The notes beneath the pieces were generated by a model. It searched no databases, was not told the origin of the DNA, and worked only from the letters and a program-made list of their open reading frames with translations. DNA of 52,842 nt. It comes from Actinomycetota bacterium. Its GTDB lineage: Bacteria; Actinomycetota; Thermoleophilia; Gaiellales; Gaiellaceae. Both the position numbers and the translations under genes were made by a program. Of the stretch, positions 39,310 to 47,578 are shown piece after piece (positions within the stretch are counted from its first letter, which is position 1; the number at the start of each line of letters is the position of its first letter). The DNA is taken from positions 70,649-123,490 of the forward strand of contig VAWI01000014.1 in assembly GCA_005884005.1 (NCBI GenBank), read 5' to 3'.

Positions 39310-40551
39310 GTGATGGAGGTCGTTGGAGACTCGTCGCGCGACGGTGACGTGGCTCTCGTGCGGTTGGCCATCGAGGGCGACCGGATCGTCGACGCCGACG
39401 CGGAGGGACTCGAGCGGCCGGTCGCCGGGCTGAGGCTGCTCGAGGCGGCGGCCGTACCCGGCGAGACGCTGGCGGCAGACGCGCTGGCGAATGCGCTCGG
39501 TCAGGTCTTCCAGGCGGAGCCCGATCCGGCCCGCGTCGCGGTTGCGATGAGCGGCGGCGTTGACAGCGCCGTCGCGTCGCTACACGCGGGGCCGCACGCG
39601 ATCGGCGTCACGCTGCGGCTCTGGATCGACCCGGTCGCTCCCGATTCCGAGCGCGCGTGCTGCTCCCCGGAGGCCGTGATCGCCGCGCGCGAGACCTGCC
39701 ACGCCCGCGGCCTTCCGCATGTGACACTCGACCTCCGCGATGAGTTTCGCCGGGCGGTCGTGGCTCCGTTCATCCGCGGTTATGCGCGGGGCGAGACCCC
39801 GAACCCGTGCATTCGCTGCAACGGCAGCTTTCGCTTCGCCGAGTTGCTCGCGTTCGCCAAGCGCGCCGGGGCATCGCGCCTTGCGACCGGCCACTACGCG
39901 CGGATCGTCGAGCACCGCGGCCGCCCCCTCCTGGCGCGCGCCCGCGATCTCGAGAAGGACCAGACATACATGCTCGCCCGACTCGACCCGCGGCTGCTCG
40001 ACCGGATCTGGTTCCCGCTCGGCGAGCAGACCAAGGACGAAACTCGAGCCGAAGCGGCGGCGGCCGGCATTTCCGCGGCGAGCCGCAGGGAGAGCCAGGA
40101 GGCCTGCTTCCTCGGCGGGGGGAACTATCGCGACTTCGTGAGCCGTCACGGCTTGGAGAAGCAAGAGGGCGAGATCGTGGACGAGCGGGGAAATCACCTC
40201 GGCACTCACGGAGGCTTCTGGCGCTTCACGCCCGGCCAGCGGCGCGGGCTGGGCGTCTCTGCACGGGAGCCGCTCTACGTCGTGAGCACCGATCCAGGTG
40301 CGAACACCGTCGTCGTCGGGCCACGCGAGTCGCTCGGGGTCGAAACGATTTCCGCCCGCGGGAGGTTGTATGTCCGGGTGAATCGCGCCGAGGTCAAATG
40401 GCGGTACCGGTCTCCAGCGGTCCCGGCCGCGGTCGAGGAGACCGAGCACGGGTTCCGGCTTGCGCTGGATACGCCGGCCTACGGGGTCGCAGCCGGCCAG
40501 GCCGCGGTTCTCTACGACGCCGGCATGGTCGTGGGAGCGGGCGTCCTGTGA
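39310..40551 (+). CDS. mnmA: tRNA 2-thiouridylase MnmA with extra N-terminal domain
   Basis: MnmA thiolates U34 of tRNA-Lys, -Glu and -Gln. Residues 75-413 contain the PP-loop AVAMSGGVDSAVAS (SGGVDS 81-86), NPCIRCN with Cys 170, ATGHYAR, and EACFLGG with Cys 266, the catalytic pair, plus the C-terminal barrel. Residues 1-72 are extra: GDVALVRLAIEGDRIVDADAEG and ETLAADALANALG resemble a NifU/IscU fold whose cluster Cys are all absent. GTG 39310 is 6 nt after TAGCCT (39298-39303); ATG 39313 is equally possible. Its substrates tRNA-Glu and tRNA-Gln are also encoded in the window. The next gene overlaps by GTGA. Confidence 0.93.
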   Translation: MMEVVGDSSRDGDVALVRLAIEGDRIVDADAEGLERPVAGLRLLEAAAVPGETLAADALANALGQVFQAEPDPARVAVAMSGGVDSAVASLHAGPHAIGVTLRLWIDPVAPDSERACCSPEAVIAARETCHARGLPHVTLDLRDEFRRAVVAPFIRGYARGETPNPCIRCNGSFRFAELLAFAKRAGASRLATGHYARIVEHRGRPLLARARDLEKDQTYMLARLDPRLLDRIWFPLGEQTKDETRAEAAAAGISAASRRESQEACFLGGGNYRDFVSRHGLEKQEGEIVDERGNHLGTHGGFWRFTPGQRRGLGVSAREPLYVVSTDPGANTVVVGPRESLGVETISARGRLYVRVNRAEVKWRYRSPAVPAAVEETEHGFRLALDTPAYGVAAGQAAVLYDAGMVVGAGVL

Positions 40552-40937
40552 CGGCGGACCGGATCGTGCTGACGATCCCTCGAGCTCAGGGCTTCGAGGA
40601 CGTCGCCCAGCTCGTGCTCGCGGGGGTCGCGGCTCGGCTCAACTTCACCTACGAGGTCGTCGACGATCTGGGCACCGCCCTCGCGACGCTGCTCGAGCGA
40701 CGCGGGGATGACGGCGACCTGACCGTCGAGCTCGACGTCGCCGAGGACACCGTCACGGCCGTCCTCGGACCGTTCCGCGGCGGGGGTCTGCGGGCGGAGC
40801 TCGAGCGTCCCGACGGCGGCGTCGGCCTGCGGCGCGTGCTCGAGACTGTCGTCGACAGCTTCGCCGCGGTCGAACGCGAAGGGGGCGAGTGGATCGAGCT
40901 CGAGAAGCGCGTGCAGACCGTCGAGAGCTCCAAGTGA
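40548..40937 (+). CDS. RsbW-like anti-sigma protein with degenerate ATP site
   Basis: The 129-residue protein follows the RsbW/SpoIIAB (GHKL) pattern: RIVLTIPRAQGFEDVAQLVLAGVAARLNFTYEVVDDLGTALATLL, then strands and GVGLRRVLETVVDSFAA before a final strand WIELEKRV. The N-box, normally ExxxNAxxHAY, reads ATLLERRGDD, lacking the Asn and Glu needed for ATP binding, and the G-rich lid is short. It therefore may bind the sigma factor but not phosphorylate an antagonist. It overlaps the downstream sigma gene (GTGA), which supports pairing; no RsbV-like gene is present. Confidence 0.75.
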   Translation: MTADRIVLTIPRAQGFEDVAQLVLAGVAARLNFTYEVVDDLGTALATLLERRGDDGDLTVELDVAEDTVTAVLGPFRGGGLRAELERPDGGVGLRRVLETVVDSFAAVEREGGEWIELEKRVQTVESSK

Positions 40938-41707
40938 CGCAGAAGACCGACAAGGCTCTTCTCCGGCGGTATCACGAAGAAGGCGACCTCGCGGCCCGCG
41001 AGCAGCTGATCGAGCAATACATGTCGCTCGTCCGCTCGCTCGCACGCCGCTACTCCTACCGCGGCGAGCAGTTCGAGGATCTCGTCCAGATCGGCGCGAT
41101 CGGCCTGATCAAGGCGATCGACCGCTTCGATCTCGACCGCGGCGTTGAGCTGACCACGTACGCGACCCCGAACATCATCGGCGAGATCAAGCGTCATTTT
41201 CGCGACCGCGGCTGGTCGGTGCGCGTCCCGCGGGGTTTGCAAGAGCTCAACATCCAGCTCTCGCGCCTGCTCGAGGAGCTGACCGTGCAGCTCGGCCGCT
41301 CCCCGACCATCTCCGAGCTCGCCAAGGCCGCGGAGGTCTCCGAAGAGGAGGTGCTCGAGGCATTGGAGAGCGGCCGAGCGTACAGCTCGCTGTCGCTCTC
41401 GGCGGGGCCTGGTCAGGACGACGACGGCGACCTCGACCCGCTCGAGTCGCTCGGCACGGAGGAGCACGAATACGAGGTCTCGGAAGACCGCGCCATCCTC
41501 GCCCCGGGTTTTCGCGTCCTCGACGAGCGCGAGCGCACAATCCTGCACCTGCGCTTCTTCAAGGGGCTGACGCAATCTCAGATCGCGCAGCAGGTCGGGA
41601 TCTCGCAGATGCACGTCTCGCGGCTGATCCGCCGCTCGCTCGAGAAGATCCGCGAGGAGATCGCGGAGGACGAAGAGGCGGGACGGCCCCTGCCGTCTCG
41701 AGAGTAA
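40934..41707 (+). CDS. SigB/SigF-family RNA polymerase sigma factor
   Basis: The 257-residue sigma-70 protein has region 2 (EQLIEQYMSLVRSLARRYSYRGEQFEDLVQIGAIGLIKAIDRFD, then ELTTYATPNIIGEIKRHFRDRGWSVRVPR), region 3 (LEELTVQLGRSPTISELAKAAEVSEEEVLEAL) and region 4 (LDERERTILHLRFFKGLTQSQIAQQVGISQMHVSRLIRRSLEKI; shown as separate blocks). This is the stress/sporulation SigB/F/G group. It is translated with the RsbW-like gene by a 4-nt overlap, so it is probably held inactive by it. Target promoters cannot be predicted here. Confidence 0.93.
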   Translation: MTQKTDKALLRRYHEEGDLAAREQLIEQYMSLVRSLARRYSYRGEQFEDLVQIGAIGLIKAIDRFDLDRGVELTTYATPNIIGEIKRHFRDRGWSVRVPRGLQELNIQLSRLLEELTVQLGRSPTISELAKAAEVSEEEVLEALESGRAYSSLSLSAGPGQDDDGDLDPLESLGTEEHEYEVSEDRAILAPGFRVLDERERTILHLRFFKGLTQSQIAQQVGISQMHVSRLIRRSLEKIREEIAEDEEAGRPLPSRE

Positions 41708-41754
41708 CTCTCGGGACGCAAGCCGAGGACTATCCCGTAGCGGGGTTAGAACCG

Positions 41755-41785
41755 CCGCGGAGTCACCGCGTTTCAAGTGACGCGG
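41755..41785. other. Hairpin upstream of alaS
   Basis: CCGC-(GGA)-GTCAC (41755-41766) pairs with GTGAC-GCGG (41777-41785) around a 10-nt loop, leaving a GGA bulge. It ends 19 nt before the alaS -10 box. There is no T tract. It could be a protein site or an inefficient terminator of the sigma-factor transcript. Confidence 0.4.
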
Positions 41786-41818
41786 AGGCGCGGAGGGCGC
41801 CACCTAGAATCAATCGCG

Positions 41819-44353
41819 ATGCGCACCACGGCTGAGCTGCGCGAGGGGTTTCTCTCCTTCTTCGAGGAGAAGGATCACGCGCGCCGGCCCTCGGCCTCGG
41901 TGATCCCGCCTGCCGACGACCCGACCACGCTCTTCATCGTTGCCGGAATGCAGCCGATGAAGCGCTGGTTTCTCGGGCTCGAGCAGCCGGCCGCACCGCG
42001 CGTGACGACGGTGCAGAAGGTCGTCCGGGCCGGCGGAAAGCAGAACGACCTCGACGACGTCGGCCTGACGAACCGGCACCTCTGCTTCTACGAGATGCTC
42101 GGCAACTTCTCGTTCGGCGATTACTTCAAGGAGGGCGCCGTCGAATACGCCTGGGAGTTCGTCACCGAGCGCATGGGGCTCGAGCCGGAGCGCCTGTGGG
42201 CCACGATCTTCGCCGGCGATCCCGAGCTCGGTCTGGGCGAGGACGAGGTCGCCGCGAAAGCCTGGGAGAAGTTCCTCCCCCGCGAGCGGATTCTCGGCCT
42301 GCCGCGCTCGGAGAACTTCTGGCAGGCGGCCGACACCGGTCCTTGCGGGCCGTGCTCAGAGCTCTTCTACGACCGCGGCGAGAAGTACGGCTGCGGCCGG
42401 CCCGACTGCGCGCCCGGCTGCGAGTGCGAGCGCTACCTCGAGTTCTGGAACCTCGTCTTCATGGAATTCGACCTCTCCGACGACGGGACGCTGACGCCGC
42501 TGCCGCAGCAGAACATCGACACCGGCATGGGCTTCGAGCGCGCGGCGATGCTTCTGCAGGACGCCGACTCGTTCGCGGAGATCGACATCCTCCAACCCCT
42601 GCTCGACTGGATCGGCGAGCGTGCAAACGCCGCCTACGGCTCCTCCGACGAGGCGACGAAGGCCTACCGCGTCGTGGTTGAACATGCGCGGACGGCCGCG
42701 TTTCTGGTCGCCGAAGGCGTCGCGCCCTCGAACGAGGGCCGTGGCTACGTGCTTCGCCGGGTGATCCGCCGCGCGGTCCAGTTCGGCCGACGCCTCGGGC
42801 TCGAGCCGCCGTTTCTCTACGAGCTGGGCGAGGTCGTTCGCGGGCAGATGGGCTCGGTCTACCCCGAGCTCGACGAGCGCCGGAGCGAGGTTGCCGAGCT
42901 GATCCGGGCAGAGGAGGAGCGCTTCCGCGAGACCCTCGCGCGCGGCGAGAAGCTGTTCGAGGAGATGGTCGCTAAGGGCAAGATCACGCCTGAGGACGCT
43001 TTCCGGCTTCACGACACATACGGCTTCCCGTGGGAGCTGACGAAGGAGCTCGCGGCCGAGCGCGGTCTCGAGGTCAACGAGGAGGAGTTCACGCGCCTGA
43101 TGGAGGAGCAGCGCGAGCGCTCCCGGCAAGGCTCGGGCTTCGACGTCGAGGTGCGCGTCACCGGCCCGCGCAGCGAATTCGTCGGTTACGAGCGGACGGA
43201 AGTGCTGACGGCGATCCTCGCGTACGCAGAGCTCGACGATGGCACGTTTCAGGCCAAGCTCGAGCAATCGCCGTTTTACCCGGAAGGCGGCGGTCAGGTG
43301 TCCGACGCCGGCTACATCGAGCACGAGGAGACGGGCGCTCGAGCCGACCTGATCAAGGCGACGCGGCTGGAGGACGACCAGGTGCTGACCTTCAGCGGGA
43401 GGGGATTCGGCGAAGGTATGCGCGTCCGCGCGGTTGTGCCGTGGTCGGTCCGCTTCCCGACGATGACGAACCACACGGCGACACACCTGTTGCACAAGGC
43501 CCTCCGCGATCTCCTCGGCGAGCACGTCAAGCAGGCCGGCTCAGCTGTGCGCCCGGAGAAGCTTCGCTTCGACTTCACGCACCCCCAGGCGCTCACACCG
43601 GAGGAACGGGAACGGATCGAACACACCGTCAACGAGATCGTTTTCCAGAACCGGCCGGTTCGAACGTTCGTGACGCCGATCGACGAGGCGCGCAACCTCG
43701 GCGCAATGATGCTCTTCGGGGAGAAATACGGCGACGAGGTGCGGGTGGTCGAGATCGACGGCTACTCACGAGAGCTCTGCGGCGGGACGCACGTGCGCTC
43801 GACCGCCGAGATCGGACCGTTCGTGATCCTCTCGGAGGGCTCCGTGGGCTCGGGCGCGCGGCGGATCGAGGCCGTGACCTCGGGCGAGGCCTTCGCCCTT
43901 CTGCACGAGCGTAGCCGCGAGGCAGAGCAGCTTCGCGCGGAGCTTGCGGAGACACGGAAGCAGACGAAGCGGCAGGCGGCGAAAGCGGAGCGCGCCGAGG
44001 TCGCCGCCCGGAGGGAGGAGGAGATCGGCGGCGTCAACGTCTACGTCGGCCGGATGAGCGACGTGACGATGGACGTCCTCCTGGCGGAGTCAGACCGGAT
44101 CAAGCAGGAGCGTCGGCCGGCCGCGGTCGTGCTCGGCGGCAGCGAGGACGGGCGGGTGCATCTCGTCGCGAACTTTGACCGCTCGCTCGAGGGGAAGGTC
44201 GACGCGGTCGCCGTGATCAAGGCCGCTGCAGCTGAGGTGGGCGGTGGCGGCGGCGGCCGGGCGACGATGGCCCGGGCCGGCGGCAGGGATCCCGCCAAGC
44301 TCGACGCGGCGCTGGAGCGGGCCGAAGAGGCGTTGCGGGCCGCGCTCGCGTGA
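41819..44353 (+). CDS. alaS: Alanyl-tRNA synthetase
   Basis: This class II synthetase charges tRNA-Ala and edits Ser/Gly. The 844-residue protein has the aminoacylation core (MRTTAELREGFLSFFEEKDHA, RVTTVQKVVRAGGKQNDLDDVG, GFERAAMLLQ), the editing domain with TNHTATHLLHKALR and CGGTHVRSTAEIG (zinc-site His/Cys), a coiled coil (LRAELAETRKQTKRQAAKAE) and a C-terminal glycine-rich domain. ATG 41819 is 8 nt after TAGAAT (41805-41810) and starts the family N-terminus; an upstream in-frame start is not used. It is followed by ruvX and mltG, as in many bacteria. Confidence 0.97.
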   Translation: MRTTAELREGFLSFFEEKDHARRPSASVIPPADDPTTLFIVAGMQPMKRWFLGLEQPAAPRVTTVQKVVRAGGKQNDLDDVGLTNRHLCFYEMLGNFSFGDYFKEGAVEYAWEFVTERMGLEPERLWATIFAGDPELGLGEDEVAAKAWEKFLPRERILGLPRSENFWQAADTGPCGPCSELFYDRGEKYGCGRPDCAPGCECERYLEFWNLVFMEFDLSDDGTLTPLPQQNIDTGMGFERAAMLLQDADSFAEIDILQPLLDWIGERANAAYGSSDEATKAYRVVVEHARTAAFLVAEGVAPSNEGRGYVLRRVIRRAVQFGRRLGLEPPFLYELGEVVRGQMGSVYPELDERRSEVAELIRAEEERFRETLARGEKLFEEMVAKGKITPEDAFRLHDTYGFPWELTKELAAERGLEVNEEEFTRLMEEQRERSRQGSGFDVEVRVTGPRSEFVGYERTEVLTAILAYAELDDGTFQAKLEQSPFYPEGGGQVSDAGYIEHEETGARADLIKATRLEDDQVLTFSGRGFGEGMRVRAVVPWSVRFPTMTNHTATHLLHKALRDLLGEHVKQAGSAVRPEKLRFDFTHPQALTPEERERIEHTVNEIVFQNRPVRTFVTPIDEARNLGAMMLFGEKYGDEVRVVEIDGYSRELCGGTHVRSTAEIGPFVILSEGSVGSGARRIEAVTSGEAFALLHERSREAEQLRAELAETRKQTKRQAAKAERAEVAARREEEIGGVNVYVGRMSDVTMDVLLAESDRIKQERRPAAVVLGGSEDGRVHLVANFDRSLEGKVDAVAVIKAAAAEVGGGGGGRATMARAGGRDPAKLDAALERAEEALRAALA

Positions 44354-44751
44354 GGGTCGTCGCGGTCGACTACGGCTCGGCGCGGACGGGCGTCGCGGTC
44401 TCGGACCCGACCGGGACTCTTGCCCGTCCGGTCGGCGTGATCGAGCGCGCCGGCACCGAGGCCGGCCTCGAGCGGCTCGTCGAGCTGATCGCGAACGAGG
44501 GCGCGGAGCGCGTCGTCGTCGGCATGCCGCTGACGCTTCGCGGCGAGCGCGGCGAGCAGGCGCGCGAGACCGAGCGCTTCGTGGCCGCGCTCAGACGCGT
44601 GCTCGACGTACCGGTAGAGGGCTTCGACGAGCGGTTCACGACCGACCTCGCCGAGCAGGATCCAGGAAACCGTAACCTGCCGCCCGATGCCCGAGCCGCG
44701 GCGCACCTGTTGACGAGCTATCTCTCGTGGTCGAGCAGAGGCGCGGAGTAA
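44350..44751 (+). CDS. ruvX: Putative pre-16S rRNA nuclease RuvX/YqgF
   Basis: YqgF is an RNase H-fold nuclease proposed to mature the 5' end of 16S rRNA. The 133-residue protein has VVAVDYGSARTGVAVSD (catalytic Asp), ERVVVGMPLTLRGERGEQA and the terminal Asp-containing DARAAAHLLTSYL. GTG start overlaps the alaS stop (GTGA), and its 3' end overlaps mltG by 25 nt. The alaS-ruvX-mltG-aroE order is a well-known conserved arrangement. Confidence 0.93.
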   Translation: MRVVAVDYGSARTGVAVSDPTGTLARPVGVIERAGTEAGLERLVELIANEGAERVVVGMPLTLRGERGEQARETERFVAALRRVLDVPVEGFDERFTTDLAEQDPGNRNLPPDARAAAHLLTSYLSWSSRGAE

Positions 44752-45638
44752 TCGCCCCCCAGCCGCGCCGCCCCGAGCGGCGCCGGCCGCCGCGCACCGT
44801 CGTCCTGCGGCGCCGGCTGCTCGCGCTTGGGGTTCTCCTCGCGGCGTTGATCGGGCTCGGCTTCGCGGTCGCGAGCGTCAGGGAGCGCGGCCACAAGGCG
44901 AGCACGCCCACCGTCGCCGCGGCACCGAAGCCGTTTCGGATTGTCTTTCCGGAAGGGTTCACCCGCCTCCAGATGGCCGCACGCGTCAAGAGCGTCGCCG
45001 AGATCGCAGCCCACGAGCGCGGCCGCACGCCGCGGCTGAACAAGCGCGCCTATCTCGCGGCCTCGGGCCGCAAACGTCTCATCCCGGGGTTCGGACGACG
45101 TTCGCTGGAGGGCTTCCTCTTCCCGGCGACGTATCAGTTCACCGTGCATTCGGACTCGGCTGAGCTCGTGAGCGCGCAGCTTCGGGCCTTTCGCAGGAGC
45201 TGGAGCACGATCAACCTCGCGTACGCGCGCTCGAAGAACCTGACTCCCTACGACGTGCTGATGATCGCCTCGATGGTCGAGAAGGAGGCAGTCGCGCCGG
45301 AGGAGCGCCCGAAGATCGCGCGCGTGATCTACAACCGCCTTCATCACCGGATGCCGCTCGGGATCGACGCGACCGTCCGCTACGGGTTCCATGTCCCCGG
45401 CACCAAGTCGCTGCTGGAGTCGCAGCTGAACTCGGACAATCCGTACAACACCCGCAAGCTGCCCGGTCTGCCTCCGACGCCGATCGCGAATCCAGGAATG
45501 GCCTCCATCCAGGCGGCTGCGCACCCAGTCGCCGGTGACTGGCTCTACTTCGTTCGTAAGCCGGACAAGGTGCACCACTTCTTCACCGCCAGCGAGCGGG
45601 CGTTCGTCAACTACAAGAACGCGCACGGATTTGGGTGA
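44727..45638 (+). CDS. mltG: Endolytic murein transglycosylase MltG (YceG-like)
   Basis: MltG cuts nascent glycan strands in the membrane and so limits peptidoglycan chain length. The 303-residue protein has a basic N-terminus (RRPERRRPPRTVVLRRR), one membrane helix (LLALGVLLAALIGLGFAVASV) and the YceG domain with LEGFLFPATYQF, MIASMVEKEAV (catalytic Glu), ARVIYNRLHHRMPLGIDATVRYG and SDNPYNTRKLPGLPPTPIANPG. The GTG start lies within ruvX. A weak hairpin CCGGC-GAGATCT-GCCGG follows the stop. Confidence 0.95.
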   Translation: MVEQRRGVIAPQPRRPERRRPPRTVVLRRRLLALGVLLAALIGLGFAVASVRERGHKASTPTVAAAPKPFRIVFPEGFTRLQMAARVKSVAEIAAHERGRTPRLNKRAYLAASGRKRLIPGFGRRSLEGFLFPATYQFTVHSDSAELVSAQLRAFRRSWSTINLAYARSKNLTPYDVLMIASMVEKEAVAPEERPKIARVIYNRLHHRMPLGIDATVRYGFHVPGTKSLLESQLNSDNPYNTRKLPGLPPTPIANPGMASIQAAAHPVAGDWLYFVRKPDKVHHFFTASERAFVNYKNAHGFG

Positions 45639-45705
45639 CCCGACCGGCGAGATCTGCCGGCTTCTCGGCGGCTGCAAAGGCTTCGCCATCCGTCGTCCTC
45701 AGTCG

Positions 45706-45728
45706 CCCGGATGCTCCGAGCATCCGGG
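45706..45728. terminator. Perfect hairpin between mltG and aroE
   Basis: CCCGGATGC-TCCGA-GCATCCGGG is a perfect 9-bp stem with a 5-nt loop. CTCCCTGCGT follows, so there is no U tract. It contains the first ATG of the aroE frame, which argues against that ATG as a start. It may be a terminator-like end of the alaS-ruvX-mltG transcript or a leader element for aroE. Confidence 0.5.
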
Positions 45729-45797
45729 CTCCCTGCGTCCTGGTCTGACTCGCTTTTCGCGCGCGAGAGACTCAGCAATCTCACCGGCCGGATCACC

Positions 45798-46496
45798 TTG
45801 ATCTCCGGCTCGACGCGACTGGTCGCGCTGCTTGGGCAGCCGGTCGCCGGGTCGCTGTCGCCGCGAATGCAGAACGCGGCTTTCGCGGCGCGCGGCCTCG
45901 ACTGGGCCTACGTCGCCTGCGAGGTGGCGCCGGAGCGATTGGAGGCGGCGATTCGCGGCCTCCCTGCGCTCGGCTTCGCGGGAGCGAACATCACCGCTCC
46001 TCACAAGCAGGCGGCCGCGGAGCTTTGCGACGAGGCGGACGGATCGTCCGTAAACACGCTCCTTTTCCGTGACCGGTGCGTGTCGGGGTTCAACACCGAC
46101 AGGGCGATCGTCGCGGGCATCGAGGCAGACCGGGTCTGCGTGATCGGTGCGGGTGGCGCGGCGCAGGCGCTGCTGCCGGCGCTGCTCGGGGAGGTTCGCG
46201 TGTTCTCGCGGGGAGGGTCGTGGCCCCCCGATGCTTCAAACGCAGACTTGATCGTGAACGCAACGCCAGTCCGCGACGAACTGCTCGTCGACCCGCGCGC
46301 CGGGCAGATCGTTGTCGATCTCGCGTATCGGGCCGATGGGCGACCGACAGCCTTCGTCGAGGCGGCGCGCGCCGCAGGCTGCGAGGTCATCGACGGCCTC
46401 GAAGCGCTCGTCCGCCAGGGTGCTGCCTCGTTCGAGCTCTGGACGGGTGTGACGCCGCCGGTGGACGCGATGCGGGCCGCAGTACGCTCCGCCTGA
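45798..46496 (+). CDS. aroE: Shikimate dehydrogenase
   Basis: AroE reduces 3-dehydroshikimate to shikimate with NADPH. From TTG 45798 it is a compact 232 residues (usual 265-290): LVALLGQPVAGSLSPRMQNAAF, GANITAPHKQAA with the catalytic Lys, FNTD, the nucleotide loop VIGAGGAAQALLPAL, and LIVNATPV. The loop between the nucleotide-binding motif and NATP is short. An ATG at 45711 would add 29 residues but sits in a perfect hairpin, so TTG, where the family N-terminus begins, is preferred. The stop overlaps aroC (TGATG). Confidence 0.9.
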   Translation: MISGSTRLVALLGQPVAGSLSPRMQNAAFAARGLDWAYVACEVAPERLEAAIRGLPALGFAGANITAPHKQAAAELCDEADGSSVNTLLFRDRCVSGFNTDRAIVAGIEADRVCVIGAGGAAQALLPALLGEVRVFSRGGSWPPDASNADLIVNATPVRDELLVDPRAGQIVVDLAYRADGRPTAFVEAARAAGCEVIDGLEALVRQGAASFELWTGVTPPVDAMRAAVRSA

Positions 46497-47578
46497 TGCT
46501 GACGTTGACAACCGCGGGCGAGTCGCACGGTCCAGTCCTGGTGGCGATTCTTACCGGTCTGCCTGCCGGTCTTGTCCTCGACCGCGCTGCGATCGACGCC
46601 GACCTCCGCCGCCGCCAGCAGGGCTACGGCCGCAGTCCCCGCCAGCAGCTGGAGCAGGACGAGGTCGAAGTGCTCGCCGGTCTCCGCCACGGCCGAACCC
46701 TCGGAACGCCCCTCGCGCTCGTCGTCCGCAACCGGGATCACAAGAATTGGGCGTGGGGGATGAGTCCCTGGCCGCCCGAGGGCGAGCCGGAGGGCAAGGG
46801 GACGAAGGCGGTGACGCTGCCGCGGCCCGGCCACGCCGACCTCCCCGGGGCGCAGAAGTTCGGGCTCGAGGACGTCCGCGATGCGCTCGAACGCGCGAGC
46901 GCACGCCAGACGGCGGTTTCTGTCGCGGCGGGCGCGGTTGCGAAAGCACTCCTCTCGGAGATCGGCATCGCCGTGCGCGGAGAGGCGCGGGCGGAGGCGG
47001 GCGCCGACAAAACCGAAGTCGACGAGGCACGCGCGGAGCGAGACACGCTCGGCGGCGTCGTCGAGGTGAGGGCGCGAGGCGTCCCGCCGGGTCTCGGCTC
47101 CTATGCGACGAAGGAGGACCGGCTCGACGCGCGGCTGGCCGCCGCGTTCATGGGTATCCAGGCCGTCAAGGGCGTCGAGATCGGCGAGGGGTTCGAGCTC
47201 GCCGACCTGCGCGGGTCGGAGGCTCACGACGAGATCGTCCGCGACGAGCGCGGGTTGCACCGGACGACCAATCGCGCGGGCGGGATCGAGGGCGGGGTCT
47301 CGAACGGCGAGGAGATCGTCGTCCGCGCCGCGATGAAGCCGCTGCCGACGCTGATGCAGCCGCTCGCCTCGGTCGATCTCGAAACCGGCGAGCCCGGCGA
47401 GGCGCTCGTCGAACGGAGCGACGTCTCGGCCGTCGAGGCGCTCGCGGTCGTGGGCGAGGCGGCCGTCGCGTGGGAACTGGCGCGGACGGCCCGAGAGAAG
47501 TTCGGGGGCGACGCCCTGGGCGACTTCGTCGCGGCGCACAAGTCGTACCTGGAGCGGATCGACTGGCAACCGCGCTAG
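46496..47578 (+). CDS. aroC: Chorismate synthase
   Basis: AroC forms chorismate from EPSP and needs reduced FMN. The 360-residue protein has LTTAGESHGPVLVAILTGLPAG, RRQQGYGRSPRQQLEQDEVEVLAGLRHGRTLGTPLAL (two blocks), RPGHADLPGAQKFG, ARQTAVSVAAGAVAKALL and NRAGGIEGGVSNGEEIVVR, the signature regions. ATG 46496 overlaps the aroE stop by one base; TACGCT (46483-46488) also lies 7 nt before it, so an internal promoter is possible. The 3' end overlaps the proposed aroK CTG start. Confidence 0.96.
   Translation: MLTLTTAGESHGPVLVAILTGLPAGLVLDRAAIDADLRRRQQGYGRSPRQQLEQDEVEVLAGLRHGRTLGTPLALVVRNRDHKNWAWGMSPWPPEGEPEGKGTKAVTLPRPGHADLPGAQKFGLEDVRDALERASARQTAVSVAAGAVAKALLSEIGIAVRGEARAEAGADKTEVDEARAERDTLGGVVEVRARGVPPGLGSYATKEDRLDARLAAAFMGIQAVKGVEIGEGFELADLRGSEAHDEIVRDERGLHRTTNRAGGIEGGVSNGEEIVVRAAMKPLPTLMQPLASVDLETGEPGEALVERSDVSAVEALAVVGEAAVAWELARTAREKFGGDALGDFVAAHKSYLERIDWQPR

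Noticed and set aside
41708..41818. T-box leader before alaS
   Set aside because: GGGGTTAGAACCGCCGCGG only loosely resembles the T-box antiterminator sequence; no stem I or specifier loop is visible and the TAGAAT box lies after it, 8 nt before ATG.
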